From Heracleum sosnowskyi (lineage: Eukaryota; Streptophyta; Magnoliopsida; Apiales; Apiaceae): a stretch of 64,000 bases of DNA. Below the pieces are notes generated by a model. It searched no databases, had not been told where the DNA came from, and worked only from the letters and a program-made list of their open reading frames with translations. Positions 40,873 through 53,236 of the stretch are shown here, in pieces; positions within the stretch are counted from its first letter, which is position 1, and the number at the start of each line of letters is the position of its first letter. A program made the translations under genes and the position numbers. The stretch is from the NCBI GenBank assembly GCA_030848705.1, contig CM061240.1, positions 17,131,001-17,195,000 on the forward strand, in the 5' to 3' direction.

Positions 40873-41617
40873 ATGCCCGATTTGTTTCCTTACTATACCT
40901 GCAAGATGTTTTGCAAGAAAATTATTTCAAGATACATTGGTAAGTTCATCTCCATGCCAATTTGTAAAAATATATAGACTCACATGCACACACACATAAA
41001 ATTGATGATCTATCCAAATTGATGGATGTATACTTTCTTTTGATTTAATTGGATTGAGATGAAACAATTGTTTTAAAAAAAAAAATTCTCAACTTTAAAT
41101 GTTCTCCTTTTGAATTCGATTTTGAAAATGATATTTTATCACGATCTCAACTGTGAACAATATGTGTGTGCGTGGGGTTTAATTAATATTAGTCTAGTTT
41201 TGGATTATATATCAATATGGACTTAAACAAGTACGAAGTTTGATCAAAGTTTGAGCACTATATTCACAATCATATATAACCATATATAATTGAACTATAT
41301 TAAAATCGTGTTGTACAAATTTGATTTATGATTAGTTTGTATAAATATTGGGATAAACCAGGATCATTTTGAGATTTTTACTTTGAGTTGAGATTTGTAT
41401 CAACTTTATTTCGACCATATTTGATAAGATATTTTATCTTGAAAATTCATATGTATATATATTATTTTTAATATATATTATGGAGTTTCTTTTATCATAA
41501 AAGTCATTCATCATCCTTACTATTTAAATTTATGTACATGATTTTGTTTTTGCAGCAAACAATGAAGAAAATGCTCCAAAAGGTATTAAGGTCCATGTCC
41601 AAAGCACGCAGCTGCAG
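40873..41617 (+). pseudogene. Unrecognised gene, copy B: exons 1 and 2
   Basis: Exon 1 (40873-40939) begins at an ATG and encodes MPDLFPYYTCKMFCKKII.., ending at a consensus donor (TTG|GTAAGT). Intron 1 (40940-41555) ends in TTTTTGCAG. Exon 2 (41556-41617, 62 bases) joins in phase 1 and reads ANNEENAPKGIKVHVQST. before GTATTA. The same intron-exon piece exists as copy A at 12001-12720. I do not recognise the family. No third exon is visible before the VQ fragment and the transposon at 42074, so this is probably a truncated copy. Confidence 0.5.
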
Positions 41618-41790
41618 GTATTATACATTTAGTGTCGTATAAACTTTATGTCAACTTTTCGTGTGACATTAAACAAGAAAAATATAGGTACTTACCAAAT
41701 AAAATTATCATTTTTTCAATAAGGTGACACATGTGCTCTTGGAGTACTCCCACGTGCCAAAAATGTGTCTAGACACAGGCGAGGCGTCCA

Positions 41791-42073
41791 TCATTCTCTT
41801 CCTGGGCGAAAAAAAGACTCCTCAACGGTTAACTTATTTTGGTTGATTTGTAAATGGATCAGGTTTCGAGTGAGTTGTCCTTGTTCTTGAAGGTTGAATG
41901 ACGGTCTAACCGAACCTACATCAACATAGTAGTGGTTTGCATTGGATAGACGGGGAGAAATGGTGATGGGGAGGTTTTGGACGGTGGGATCAGTGCTGGC
42001 ACCCATTAGTTTCTGGACCACTTCCGGGAAGATTGACGGGTCGGCATCAACATAAATGGTTTTTTTCTTGTGG
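41791..42073 (-). pseudogene. VQ-motif protein gene fragment, 5'-truncated
   Basis: Minus-strand frame reads KKTIYVDADPSIFPEVVQKLMG: the VQ motif (F-x3-V-Q-x-L-x-G) with Met in place of the usual Thr. It continues to ...FNLQEQGQLTRNL and stops at 41791. VQ proteins are small plant nuclear cofactors of WRKY factors and MAP kinases. The sequence after the motif (Pro/Ser segments, a basic FxLQE..-like stretch) fits the VQ4/VQ31 type only loosely. The upstream end is cut exactly where a CACTA-like terminus begins (42074), so the start codon is gone. Confidence 0.6.
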
Positions 42074-42311
42074 CACTACGCCATAGATGGCCGTATGTAA
42101 TACTTTTAAATTGCAACACCCACTTTGTGTTACAATTGATACACTATTTTTGAACTACTGCAATACTCCGAAGATAATGTTACATTACACATAAACGTTC
42201 TGTTGTAGTAGAACAGACTCTGTTGTGTTACTCTATCGAGATAGTGTTGCATTTGATTTTAATTAAAAAATAAATAAATCAAAAAAATAATTAACTTTTA
42301 ATTAAAAAAAA

Positions 42312-42885
42312 TGTGGGCCCCACAAGTGGACCCTACTATTTTTTTTATATTTTAAATAGAAAATAAATAATGATTAATTTTTAATTAAAAAATATTAATA
42401 AAAAAAGTGGGCCTCATAGAGAAAAGTGGGCCCCACAAAAAATGTGGGCCCCACAAAAGGGCCCTACAAAAAAACGTGAGCCCTACCAATTTTTTTAAAA
42501 TATTTATTTGAAAAATAATAATAATAAGTGGGGCCCAAAGAAAAAAGTGGGCCCCACAAGTGGGCCCCATAAGTAGGTCCCCCAAAAAATGTGGGCCCCA
42601 CAAGTGGGCCCCACAATTATTTTTTATTTTTTAATTAAATAATAATTAATTTTTAATTAAACAATAGTTAATAATTAATTTTTAATTAAACAATATTTAA
42701 TAATTAATTTTTAATTAAAATAATGATAATAATAATAATAATAATAGTGGCCCCCACAGAAAAAAGTGGGCCCCACTAATATTTTTAAAATTTTATTTAA
42801 AAAATAATTAATTTTTAATTTAAAAAATAATAATAATAACAGTGGGCCCCACAGAAAAAGTGGGTCCCACTAGTGGGCCCCACTA
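42312..42885. repeat. Cluster of GTGGGCCCCAC palindromes in AT-rich DNA
   Basis: At least eight exact and several near copies of GTGGGCCCCAC separated by A/T runs such as AATAATTAATTTTTAATTAA. The word contains GTGGGCCC and GGCCCCAC, which match the class II and class I consensus sites of plant TCP transcription factors. Composition swings sharply between GC palindromes and almost pure AT. Confidence 0.85.
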
Positions 42886-42955
42886 ATATTTTTAAAATTT
42901 TATTTAAAAAATAATTAATTTTTATTTTTTAAAAAATAATTAAAATTTTTATTTT

Positions 42956-43090
42956 GATGTTGAAGAATTGTGTGGTGGTACTACTACTGGTGACGAAAGT
43001 GTGGACAGTGATCAGGAGGACAATGATCGCGAGGATGACGATGATCGCGAGGATGATGATGGTCACGAGGACGACGAAAATGATGATTGA
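42956..43090 (+). pseudogene. Acidic C-terminal coding remnant
   Basis: Open frame DVEELCGGTTTGDESVDSDQ followed by repeated D-R-E-D-D-D units, ending in TGA at 43088-43090. Such acidic tails are common at the end of CACTA-encoded proteins. No upstream exon could be recognised through the AT-rich repeats, so the link to a transposase is a guess. Confidence 0.35.
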
Positions 43091-43186
43091 TAATCAGTAG
43101 TACTTAACTCTTGTTTTCTATATGCGTACTTTTGGTAGTAAGTTGGTAGTTTGATATGATATGATATTAAGACTAAGTTTAATGTA

Positions 43187-43191
43187 GAATT
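43187..43191. other. C3 target-site duplication, left copy
   Basis: GAATT directly before the C3 5' LTR; repeated at 63965-63969 after the 3' LTR. Confidence 0.9.
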
Positions 43192-44703
43192 TGTTAGTGC
43201 TTGTGCCCTAGAGACAATACTATAATGTTCTTAGGGAAGACATTTTGATTATTAATAAATATGTTCAATGGATTTTCTTTCAATTATTTATTATGTCTTT
43301 ATTAACTGCGATATAAATGTTAGAATAATAAATGTCCTTGGAATATAAGCATGAATTCTATATCTCTAAGTATGTGACTTAGAAATGAGATTATATGAGT
43401 AGTGTTTATAATCCTAAAAGATCCCTAGTCGAGTATTATTATTAGAGGACAATAATAATGCATTAAGACTAGTATGTTTGTCGACTGATGACCACATCTC
43501 ATTGGTCATAAGTATGGTGATACTAAAGTCAAAGACATAAGTGCATGTTAGCAGAACATGGCACTGGATAGACCCACCGTGTGAATTCTTTATGGTAAAT
43601 GTTATCAAGTGTCATAAGCAATTCTCACAGTGATAATGGTGTAATGATCCTTAGACTTGAAATCATTATATTTCTATATGAGAATTAATATACTTTGATT
43701 CTAATCAAAGTTACCTTTGACCGGGTAATGATAAAGGTGGACATTGGGTATATTATGAATCATATGAGAAATATGAATGATAGATATAGGATTTAACCCT
43801 CCTATTTTAGGAGTGATATTATTGGCCTCTTGATTGAGTGAGACTATGAAATGCATGGCCATGCTCAAATTGTGATTTGTTTAATAGTCTACTCATCGAT
43901 CAAGTAAACCGGTATTAAATGTTGAAGAGGATGACCTGAACCATGCCTCGAGTTTAATCTATAATATAAGGTTAAAAGGATTATATTACATGGAACATTA
44001 TTCATTAAAGGTTTAATTGGATCACCAATTATTATTATTACTTGGGTAACAATGATGTATTACTAGATGCCGCTCATTGTTTATAATTTTATTATTAGAT
44101 ATTAAAATTATTGCCAACGTAATAATAACCTAAAGGGTCACACACATAGAACTTTTTAAATGGAGCTTTATTTAAATTACGAATTTAAATAAATTATTAT
44201 TATTATATTGAATTATTGAATTAATTAAGTGGGACTTGATTAATTAAAAAATAATTCGAATTTAATCGGACTGGGTTTTGGAAGCCCAATCAGATTATGG
44301 TTCAGCCCACTCTTCTCTCCCTATAAATACATAAGGATGTATTATTTTTAGGGTTTAACATATTCAGAATTTTTAGAAAAAAAAAACCCTAGCCGCTCTA
44401 CATCAAGGAGAGACTAGAGAGAGAGAGAGAGATTCGAGGCTGCTTCTTGGCTAGTACCAAACTCCGGTGATCGTTGGACGATCGGGTGTTCGTGTGGACT
44501 AATTAGATACGTATATCGCAAGGCGGGATACGTGGTGATCATATCAAAGGACCTCCATTAGTCAGCCGTTCGTAAAGCTTCAAAAGGTAAACGATTCTAT
44601 TGACGAATTAAATATCGTTTTTCGCATGGATCCTGTGGAGGGTTTCGTTAATTTTTCTGTTTTACGCGTTTTTCCGTTGCGTTTTCATGCCCGAAACCCT
44701 TCA
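43192..44703 (+). repeat. C3 5' LTR, 1,512 bp
   Basis: TGTTAGTGCT...CCCTTCA. TATAAATA at 44322-44329 followed by a leader with an (AG)n run near 44412-44431. It differs from the 3' LTR by roughly 20-30 substitutions by eye plus small indels, including about 18 extra bases in the 3' copy near 63500 and a longer (AG)n there. Confidence 0.93.
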
Positions 44704-44704
44704 A

Positions 44705-44716
44705 TGGTATCAGAGA
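44705..44716 (+). other. C3 primer-binding site
   Basis: TGGTATCAGAGA one base after the 5' LTR; initiator tRNA-Met type. Confidence 0.85.
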
Positions 44717-45595
44717 TACTTGCGAAAAGTGTTTAATTCATTTATATGTTTACTATTTTGATGATGAAAGCATGTTTGCGACTATCATGATTAATGCGTT
44801 GTTTTTATGATAACATGAATATTGTATTGATGTCTATTCTTAAATTGTATAATTATGATGATTGAGATGATCATATGATGATCATATAATCTGTATTTAT
44901 ACTGATATATACATGATATAATTTTTTTCTTGTTATGAGAATCGTATTCGATACAATTTCTGATTGGTTGTGCAAATTTGGTGAAATTTGCATACTGTCT
45001 CAGAATTTCGCCGAAAATACCTTTTCGGAAAGGGAAACGGGCGTCTGAACAATACTGACTATTTCAATCGTTCGTCTGTAAGGCGTTTGACGTCGTTTAC
45101 TGTCTGTAAATAGCGATTTATTGTTTTCAGAATTCTGATTTTAATTTTCTGATTTACACTTTATTTGATTTTGTGATTGGATCATGAAAATATGATATGG
45201 TGTGATATGTTGATGCAATATGAGATGTTCTTAATTGTTATATGAGCATGGTGTATGGTTATGGCCCTAAGACCCATAGGTTAGTGGTTTTGATTATGGT
45301 TTTTTTTTTTAAATACGACTTGCATGTCGTTCATTCTTGTAATGATTAAATCTCGAATGTAACTCGAGTTTCACTTGTAAGTTTATTAGATTAGCTTGTT
45401 TCATATTTTGTAATATAATTGATGATATGAAGACATGGACGCATACCAAGGAGGCGATCAAATGAGTCATTACAAGGAAGCCTGAAGACATGTATTATTT
45501 ATTATGTTGTATTTCATACCACCATAGTTTGACCTTGATTTTTCCTTTAGCTTGGAAAAATCGCATAGGATTGGGACATAACCAAGCACGTTTAC
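44717..45595 (+). other. C3 untranslated leader, left part
   Basis: AT-rich leader without a convincing gene; continues at 57477 after the C2 insertion. The last five bases (45591-45595, TTTAC) are the C2 target duplication. Confidence 0.75.
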
Positions 45596-46092
45596 TGTTA
45601 GATATAATTGCTGATGATTATTTATCAGTGTTTAAGCAACAGGTACTCATCAGAGTTTATGCTAGAAGCCAGTCAGAGTTTGTTAAAGTCTGACGGGGTG
45701 AAAGTTTGCTGAAGCTGTCGGTGCTAATATGAAGATTCTAGAAGCAATATATCTTGAAGATGGAAAGAAGCAAGATATATTGAGATAGCTAAGTAAACGG
45801 AACAGAAGACAGAAGCAATCCTAATTTGATATAAATTATATAGCTAATTTGTAGGAATATCAATTAGAGATTGAATCTATGTAGCTGTGTACTATATAAA
45901 CACAGATAGGTTAACCCTAAAAGGGATGCGAATACTGAATACATTATTCTTGTAACCTAGCAGCTCTCTATGATATTTTACATCACTGAGAGAAGAGTTA
46001 TTTAATATAATTCAGTTTATTGATCATAAACAGTGTTCTTGATTGTCCTTCTCATACATATATTGATTATATATTGTGTATTCGGCCTAACA
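45596..46092 (+). repeat. C2 5' LTR, 497 bp
   Basis: TATATAAA at 45893-45900, then a short leader. Two CAGAGTTT words near 45653 and 45674 are the inverse of the AACTCTG word scattered through the element. Confidence 0.95.
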
Positions 46093-46094
46093 AT

Positions 46095-46106
46095 TGGTAT
46101 CAGAGC
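46095..46106 (+). other. C2 primer-binding site
   Basis: TGGTATCAGAGC two bases after the LTR; initiator tRNA-Met type. Confidence 0.9.
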
Positions 46107-46155
46107 CAAGGCTGTTTAATATATACAGTTTTACGATTCAAACACAAGTATAATC

Positions 46156-48501
46156 ATGGATGAAAACTCTCAGGAAGGTTCTAATGCAGGTTCTAATTCT
46201 CAAAAGGTTCAACCAACTTCTGTTAGTCGATATGAGTCAATCAGGGTTCCAATTCTCAAACCAGTGGAATATCCAATATGGAAGGTTAAGATGACCATGT
46301 TTCTAGAAGCCACAGATCCAGAATATCTTGATAGAATCAATGATGGTCCTCACATGCCAACAAAATTGGCTCCTGTTGTTGCTGGTCAAGAACAAAAGAC
46401 TGTTCCAAAAGAGAAGAAAGACTTGACTCCTGAGGACATCTCATCAATTGCAAAGGATGCAAAAGTTAGACATCTTCTCCATAGTGCTCTAGATAATGTC
46501 ATGTCTAACAGAGTTATTGGCTGCAAAACTGCCAAAGAAATATGGGATGCTTTAGAAGTCATGTGTCAAGGAACAAGTGCTATAAAGAAGAATAGGAAGA
46601 CTATTCTAACACAGGAGTATGAACACTTTGACTCAAGATCTGATGAAACTTTGACAGATACATATGACAGATTCTGTAAACTATTGAATGATTTGTCTCT
46701 GGTTGATAAAGAATATGAACTTGAAGAGTCAAATCTCAAGTTTCTTCTATCCCTACCTGAAAGATGGGATTTAAAGGCGACAACAATCAGAGATAATTAT
46801 GATCTTGCAGAAACAGATCTTGATGAAATCTATGGGTTGCTTAAAACTCATGAACTTGAAATAGAACAGAGAAACAAGAGATCTGGAAAGAAGACGAAAT
46901 CTGTTGCTCTCAAGGTTGAAGAAAAACTCATGAAGAAAGAAACATCAAAGAAGAAAGCTAAGGGAAAAGCTTTGGTCATAAACTCTGAGAATGAGTCATC
47001 AAACTCTGATGATGACTCAAACACTGATGCTTCTTCTAAATCTGAGGATGATGAAGAAAAGATGATGCAAATGGCTGCTTTGATGGTGAAGACTTTCAAG
47101 AAGATGGGTTTCACAAACTTCAAGAAAGGAAAAAGATTCTCAAGGAGAGATTCAAACTCTGAAAGGAAGAATTTCAGAAAGTCTGAAAGAAGGGATACCA
47201 AGTCTGGGAAGAAGGATAAGTCTGAGATCCAGTGCTACAAGTGTAAAGAGATGGGTCACTATGCTCCCGAATGCAAGAAAGGAAAATATGAAAAAGCACT
47301 CATCACTAAAGGAAGAGACTGGGCAGACACTTCAGATTCAGATGAGGATGTAAACTATGCTCTCATGGCAACTGTCAAAGATGAATCTGACTCATCTGAG
47401 AATAAGGTACCCCTAACAACTTATGCTTATGATACTGATCACATATCTGAATTGAGAATTTATCTTAAAATCATACATGTTAGTTATAGGGATCAGACTT
47501 TAGAGAATGAAAGAATCAAATCTGAGAATCTAGGTCTTAAAGAGAGAAATAAATTTCTTGAAGAGGAGCTTGTTAACATGCAACAAGTTCAAAAGGAAAG
47601 AGATTATGCTGTCTATGTTGAACAGGAATTGCTTAAAAGATATAGGCAAATTGAATCTGAATTAGAGAAAGAGAGGAAAGTGATTAAAACCTGGACTAAT
47701 TCTGGAAAAGATACACATCAAGTGTTTCAGACAGATACTGTTGGATTAGGCTACTGTGAGGAAGATGAACTTAGGTTTAAATATAAAGTGAAAGTTAAAC
47801 CACAACTTAAACCTGTGAAATTTATTCCTGAATCCAGTAAGCTAAAATCTGTAGTTGTAAAAGAAGCTGTTATGGAGCCAGTTGAAACTTGTGAAAAACA
47901 GGCTAATGTTGGTTTAATAACAGAAAAACAGATTGATTCAGAAGCTGTTAAAGAACCAGTAAAAATCTGTGATAAATAGGTTAATGTTGGTTTGATGACA
48001 GAAAAACAATTCAAACACAAGCTCAAAGAGGTAAAGTCTGTTAACAAACAGAAAGTGTCCAAGAAAAATAGGAATGGAAAAGTAGGCATTAATAAAAGAA
48101 ATGATTATCTACCTAATTCTGATGCTTCTAGAAAGACATGTCATAGTTGTGGTAGTACTAACCATCTTGCAAGTTTCTGCACGAAAAACAAAGATATTAA
48201 TTCTTTACCCTCCAAGTCTGGAGTGAAGAATGATCATGTTAGGGTTAGACCACAAGCTTTATGCACTCACTGTGGGAGCACTTGGCATTCCATTTATACT
48301 TGCAAGAGTTATCATGCTATTTATCACAATTATTATGAGTTGAAGCCCAACTTGAAATGGGTTAGAGCAAACTCTGCAAGTGTAAAGTCTGATACTGTTA
48401 GCTTAAACTATATTGATGATAATTCCACTGCAAAAGCTAACTATGTTAAGAAAGCCAAAGGATCCAAGCAAGTCTGGATCCTTAAATCTAACTCTTTGTA
48501 A
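46156..48501 (+). pseudogene. gag: C2 gag, one premature stop
   Basis: Complete gag of 782 codons including stops. N-terminal copia gag domain (YPIWKVKMTMFLEATDPEYL, KEIWDALEVMCQGT), then a Lys/Ser/Asp linker, CCHC knuckle CYKC...GHYAPEC near residue 360, a coiled coil, and two further Cys/His knuckles (CHSC...NHLASFC and CTHC...WHSIYTC). A TAG at 47977-47979 interrupts it. Its identity as a former CAG is visible from the element's own near-repeat 90 bases upstream, where the same context reads AAACAG. The truncated product would lose the last two knuckles. Normal stop TAA at 48499-48501. Confidence 0.92.
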
Positions 48502-48511
48502 TTGTTTTTGA

Positions 48512-51500
48512 TTGCAGGGCATAAGGGAAAGTACCCTAGTCTTGGACAGTGGATGTTCAGGACACATGACTGGAAATAAAGCCCTGCTATGAGACTTTGA
48601 GGAGAAGGCTGGCCCAAAAGTTTCCTATGGAGATGGCAACATAGGACGTACTATGGGATATCGCAATATCAATCTTGGAAGTGTCATCATCACAAATGTA
48701 GCTCTAGTCCCAGGACTCAAGCATGACTTGCTTTCTGTGAGTCAAATCCGTGACAGAGGTTATCATGTAGATTTTCAACCTGAATACTGTGAGGTTATCA
48801 GCAAATCTACTGGGAAAGTTGTTCTAGTTGGACACAGACGAAATAATATATATGAAGCAAGTTTGGTAACAAACTCTGAAGGAAAAGCTGTGTGTCTGTC
48901 TGCAAAAATGTCAAATGAAGAGAGTTGGAAATGGCATAAGAAGCTCTCTCATCTAAACTTGAACAACATCAATGAGTTAATACGAAAAGATCTTGTAAGG
49001 GGACTTCCAAAGTCAATACTCAGCTTAGATGGTCTGTGTGATTCTTGTCAAAAGGCCAAGCAAAGGAAGTCATCTTTCAAGAGTAAATCTGAATCTTCAG
49101 TTATGGATCCTTATCATCTTCTACATGTTGATCTATTTGGTCCAGTGAATATAATGTCACTTGGCAGAAAGAAATATGCTCTAGTCATAGTTGATGAGTA
49201 CTCTAGGTACACATGGGTGTATTTCTTAGCAAAGAAGGATGAAACTGCTTTAACTCTGATGGATCATGTAAAGCTACTGGACAAAGGATCACAGCATAAA
49301 GTGAAAATAATAAGAAGTGATAATGGTACTGAATTCAGAAATGCTGAAGTGGAAGAATTTTGCAAGGAAAGAGGAGTAAAGCAAGAATTTTCTGCACCGG
49401 GGACTCCACAGCAAAATGGTGTAGTTGAAAGAAAGAACAGAACTCTAATCGAAGCTGCCAGAACAATGCTTGAAGAAGCAAAATTGCCAACCTACTTCTG
49501 GGCAGAAGCTGTTCAAACTGCTTGTTTTACTCAAAATGCAACACTGATCAACAGGCATGGGAAAACACCATATGAGATGGTGAAGAATAAGAAGCCAAAT
49601 TTGAAATATTTTCATATTTTTGGATGCAAATGCTTTGTGTTGAAAACTCATCCTGAACAGTTGACCAAGTTTGACTTAAAAGCTGATGAAGGAATTTTTG
49701 TTGGATACCCACTGTCAACTAAAGCATTCAGAGTCTACAATCTGAGAACTAAAGTGATCATGGAATCAATACATGTGTCATTTGATGATAAGAAAATAAC
49801 TGGAATAGTAGATGAAGATTATCATGATCAACTTCGATTTGAAAATGAAGATCTAAACTCTGATGACGTAAACTCTGATGAAGCAAATCCAACAAACTCT
49901 GACGAAGCATACTCTGAACCTCTACTGGTAAACACTGAGGAAATTTCTCTGACATAACAAAATAGAGAACCAGTTGAGGGGGAGCATGAAGATACTTCAG
50001 AAACATCTCAACGTGATGACTCACATTCTGAAAATGAGTCAACTGAAGAATCTAACACACATTCTGGATCAAACTCTGAGAATGCAAACTCTGAGCAGTC
50101 CAATTCAGGGGGAGCCTCAGAGAATGCAAATGGTCAAGAAGAAAATCAGGAAAGCATGGATCAAGGGGGAGGATCTAATGTTAATAGAAGCCAATTACCT
50201 ACAGCAAGAAGGTGGACACAAGCTCACACACCTGACTTGATAATTGGAGATCCAGAAACTAGTGTAAGAACTAGAAGTGCTACAACTAATGAATGTCTGT
50301 TTCATGCATTCTTGTCTCAAACTGAGCCCAAGAAAGTGGAAGAAGCTCTTCAAGATGCTCACTGGATAACAGCTATGCAGGAAGAGTTAAATGAATTTGA
50401 AAGAAATGAAGTATGGACTCTTGTACCAAGACCTAAAAACAGATCTATTGTTGGTACAAAGTGGGTTTTCAGAAACAAAACAGACAATGATGGAGTGATT
50501 ACAAGGAATAAGGCTAGACTTGTGGATAAAGGCTATTCACATCAGGAAGGAATTGACTATGATGAAACTTTTGCTCCAGTTGCGAGATTGGAGGCAATAA
50601 GGATTTTTCTGGCCTATGCTGCTCACAAGAAGTTTAAAGTCTTTCATATGGATGTGAAAAGTGCTTTTCTCAATGGGAAACTTGAAGAAGAAGTGTTTGT
50701 TGAACAACCACCAGGGTTTGTAGATCCCAAGCATCCAGATTATGTCTACAGGCTTGACAAGGCATTATATGGACTAAAGCAGGCACCTAGAGCATGGTAT
50801 GAAACTCTAGCTCAATTTCTTTTAGAAAGTGGGTTCACTAGAGGTACAATTGACAAAACCTTGTTCTATTTTAATTCTGGTGATGATTTGCTGTTAGTTC
50901 AAATCTATGTGGATGACATCATTTTTGGGTTTACTAATGATAAACTCTGTAAGAAGTTTGCAAAGCTTATGCAGTCAAGGTATCAAATGAGCATGATGGG
51001 AGAGCTTAGTTATTTTCTAGGCTTACAAGTCAAGCAAACAGATGATGGGATTTTTATTAATCAAGCAAAATATACAAGAAATCTTCTCAAGAAATTTGGT
51101 ATGCTTGATAGTTCATCTGCCACAACTCCCATGGCTACTGCAACAAAGCTGGACAAAGATACAGGAGCTTCAGTAGATATTACAAACAACAGAGGCATGA
51201 TAGGGTCTCTTCTTTATCTTACTGCAAGTAGACCAGACATCAGGTATGCAACATGTCTTTGTGCAAGATTTCAAGCAGATCCCAGAGAGCATCATCTAAC
51301 AGCTGTGAAAAGAATTTTCAAATATCTCAAAGGAACCATAACCCTTGGTTTGTGGTACCCTAGAGAGTCAGAGTTTAAATTAATTGGTTACTCTGATGCA
51401 GATTTTGCAGGCTGTAAGATAGACAGAAAAAGTACAAGTGGAAGCTGTCAATTTTTAGGTGACATATTAGTTTCTTGGTACAGCAAGAAACAAAAATCAA

Positions 51501-51850
51501 TTTCCACATCCACAGCAGAAGCAGAGTATATTGCTGCTGCTAGCTGTTGTGCACAGATTTTATGGATGAAGAATCATTTGCTGGATTATGGATTAAGGTA
51601 CTCTAAAATACCTATTTTCTGTGATAATCAAAGTGCTATTGCTATGACAGGTAATCCAGTACAGCATTCCATGACCAAGCACATCAGCATAAGGTATCAT
51701 TTTATCAGGGAACATGTAGAGGAAGGAAATATTGAGCTTCATTTTGTGTCTACAGACCAACAGCTTGCAGATATCTTCACCAAGCCTTTGAGTGAAGCTA
51801 CCTTTACAAGACTGGTAAATGAACTTGGAATGGTCTCTGGTTTTGACTAG
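48512..51850 (+). pseudogene. pol: C2 pol, two premature stops
   Basis: Frame starts just after a TGATTGCAG sequence that resembles a splice acceptor. Protease LDSGCSGHMTG is intact, then TGA at 48590-48592 where C1 has TCA. Integrase (WHKKLSHLNL, CDSCQKAK, DLFGPV, SDNGTEF, NGVVERKNRT) follows. TAA at 49955-49957 lies in the variable acidic linker before RT. RT (VFHMDVKSAFLNG, YVDDIIFG) and RNase H (YSDADFAGCKIDRKST, STAEAEYIAA) are complete to the stop at 51848. Unlike C1 the RNase H Asp is present. The close match to C1 shows the two are related families. Confidence 0.93.
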
Positions 51851-53236
51851 AGATACTGGTTAGACTCAAAATCTATACTTCTGTGATTTGTTGCTCATGA
51901 TTCTTTGCATATGTTAACTGTCATTCATACCAGTTTGTCAAACTCTGAAATCATACTCTGTTAGTCATACTCTGTCAGTTATACTTTGATGTTATTCATA
52001 CTCTGATGTTAAACTCTGATTGTGATTTTGTCTGAAACATATTGACCAATGAAGAAAATTGTATGAAGCATGATTTTCAGTAAGTAATCATGAATCCGTC
52101 TGAGTGATATAAATTCTGATTTCAAAATGTGCAGAAATTTTATACACAGCATGATACTGTCTCTATATTTATAGCATCTCTTAGTTCATTGATCCTATAC
52201 ACTGAGTCTGTATTAGCTGTTTGCACTTTCTCTCATAAATTAATTGTATTAACTGATGAAAAGTCTAAACTCTGATAATTAGTTGCTAATATTTCACCCT
52301 CATATCAAAAGATGCAAAAATATGCACAAATTCCTTTGAGATCATGTTGTGCCTAGGAAGACCCATGAACTTATTGTATGAAATAAGGGCTAAAATTCTT
52401 TTTGATTTTTGGTGACTAGTGCCAACCACTGATTACTGGAAAAATAAATTAAAAAATAAATAAATAAAAATAAAAATAAAAATAAAATTAATAGAAGGGG
52501 GTGAAATTCTAAATTTATAGGTACAGAGTTTAGATGATATCAGATTTTATTTTATATGAGAGTTTGGGCAACCAGTTTTTACTGATTTAATTTGTGGATT
52601 TTATGCACTTTGAGATGCTCTCAATATTTATATTCAGTAAACTCTGCTAAGTCACACACAAATATTCACACCTGTACAGTTTGTGAAAAGAGTTTATGAA
52701 TAAAGAAGGAGGATTAGTAAACACTGATGAACTGTGTATTCTACGCCGAGGTAATTTAATTTTAATCTCTGATGATTAAAATAAATTTTGTTTGTTTCAG
52801 ACATATTATGATTTTGAGAAAAGACATTTGTTTTGAAAATTCAAAAGAGCATGATTGGACAGTTGTTCAAAAGTGTATTTAACAGAGGAGAGAGGTTGAG
52901 TATCTAGGAAAGTGTCAAAGGCTGTAATTATTGCTATCTTTACTGCGCATGCGCATTGGAAACTGCCAATTACTGCTGTCAGTCATTGCATGTATGCCAC
53001 GTGTCCCACTCACACGATTCACGGAGTAAGACAGTTGTGTGTATTGATTAGAAACTGTTCAGTTTTTAATACTTTCTTTTTTTATTAATATACAATACAC
53101 ATATTCGTTTAAACTTTTCACAACTTACTCCAATACACACACATACACATTTTCACAAACACTTTTCCTACAAACACTTTTCCTACAAACACTCTCTTTC
53201 TCTAAGTCATTCTCTGATTATTTCTCAATCGTACTA
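51851..53236 (+). promoter_or_regulatory. C2 leader between pol and ORF3
   Basis: Non-coding, 1.4 kb. First part repeats words such as ATACTCTG and AAACTCTGAT. Near the end are a perfect 12-bp palindrome TGCGCATGCGCA (52944-52955), a G-box/ABRE-like CACGTGTC (52998-53005), an AT-rich possible TATA (TTAATATACAATA near 53085), and a CT/CA-rich leader before the ORF3 ATG. Layout parallels C1 and suggests an internal promoter, though the TATA is weaker. Confidence 0.45.

Larger units (their letters stand above)
42074..43191 (+). mobile_element. Probable CACTA-type DNA transposon end, interrupted by copia C3
   Basis: Starts CACTACGCCATAGATGGCC at the VQ-fragment boundary. It contains an AT-rich region with many GTGGGCCCCAC words and then an acidic C-terminal coding stretch. 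CACTA elements start with CACTA, carry subterminal short repeats, and often encode acidic C-termini. The partner terminus is not visible; the 3-bp duplication cannot be confirmed. Copia C3 is inserted at 43191. Confidence 0.4.

Noticed and set aside
42385..42603. 72-codon minus-strand ORF in the GTGGGCCCCAC cluster
   Set aside because: Trp-Gly-Pro-rich translation of the palindromes.
43414..43608. 64-codon minus-strand ORF in both C3 LTRs (also 62647-62841)
   Set aside because: Present only because the LTR is duplicated; unremarkable peptide, no promoter.
44705..44716. tRNA gene fragments at TGGTATCAGAG sites
   Set aside because: These 12-base matches are primer-binding sites next to LTRs; no cloverleaf can be formed around them.
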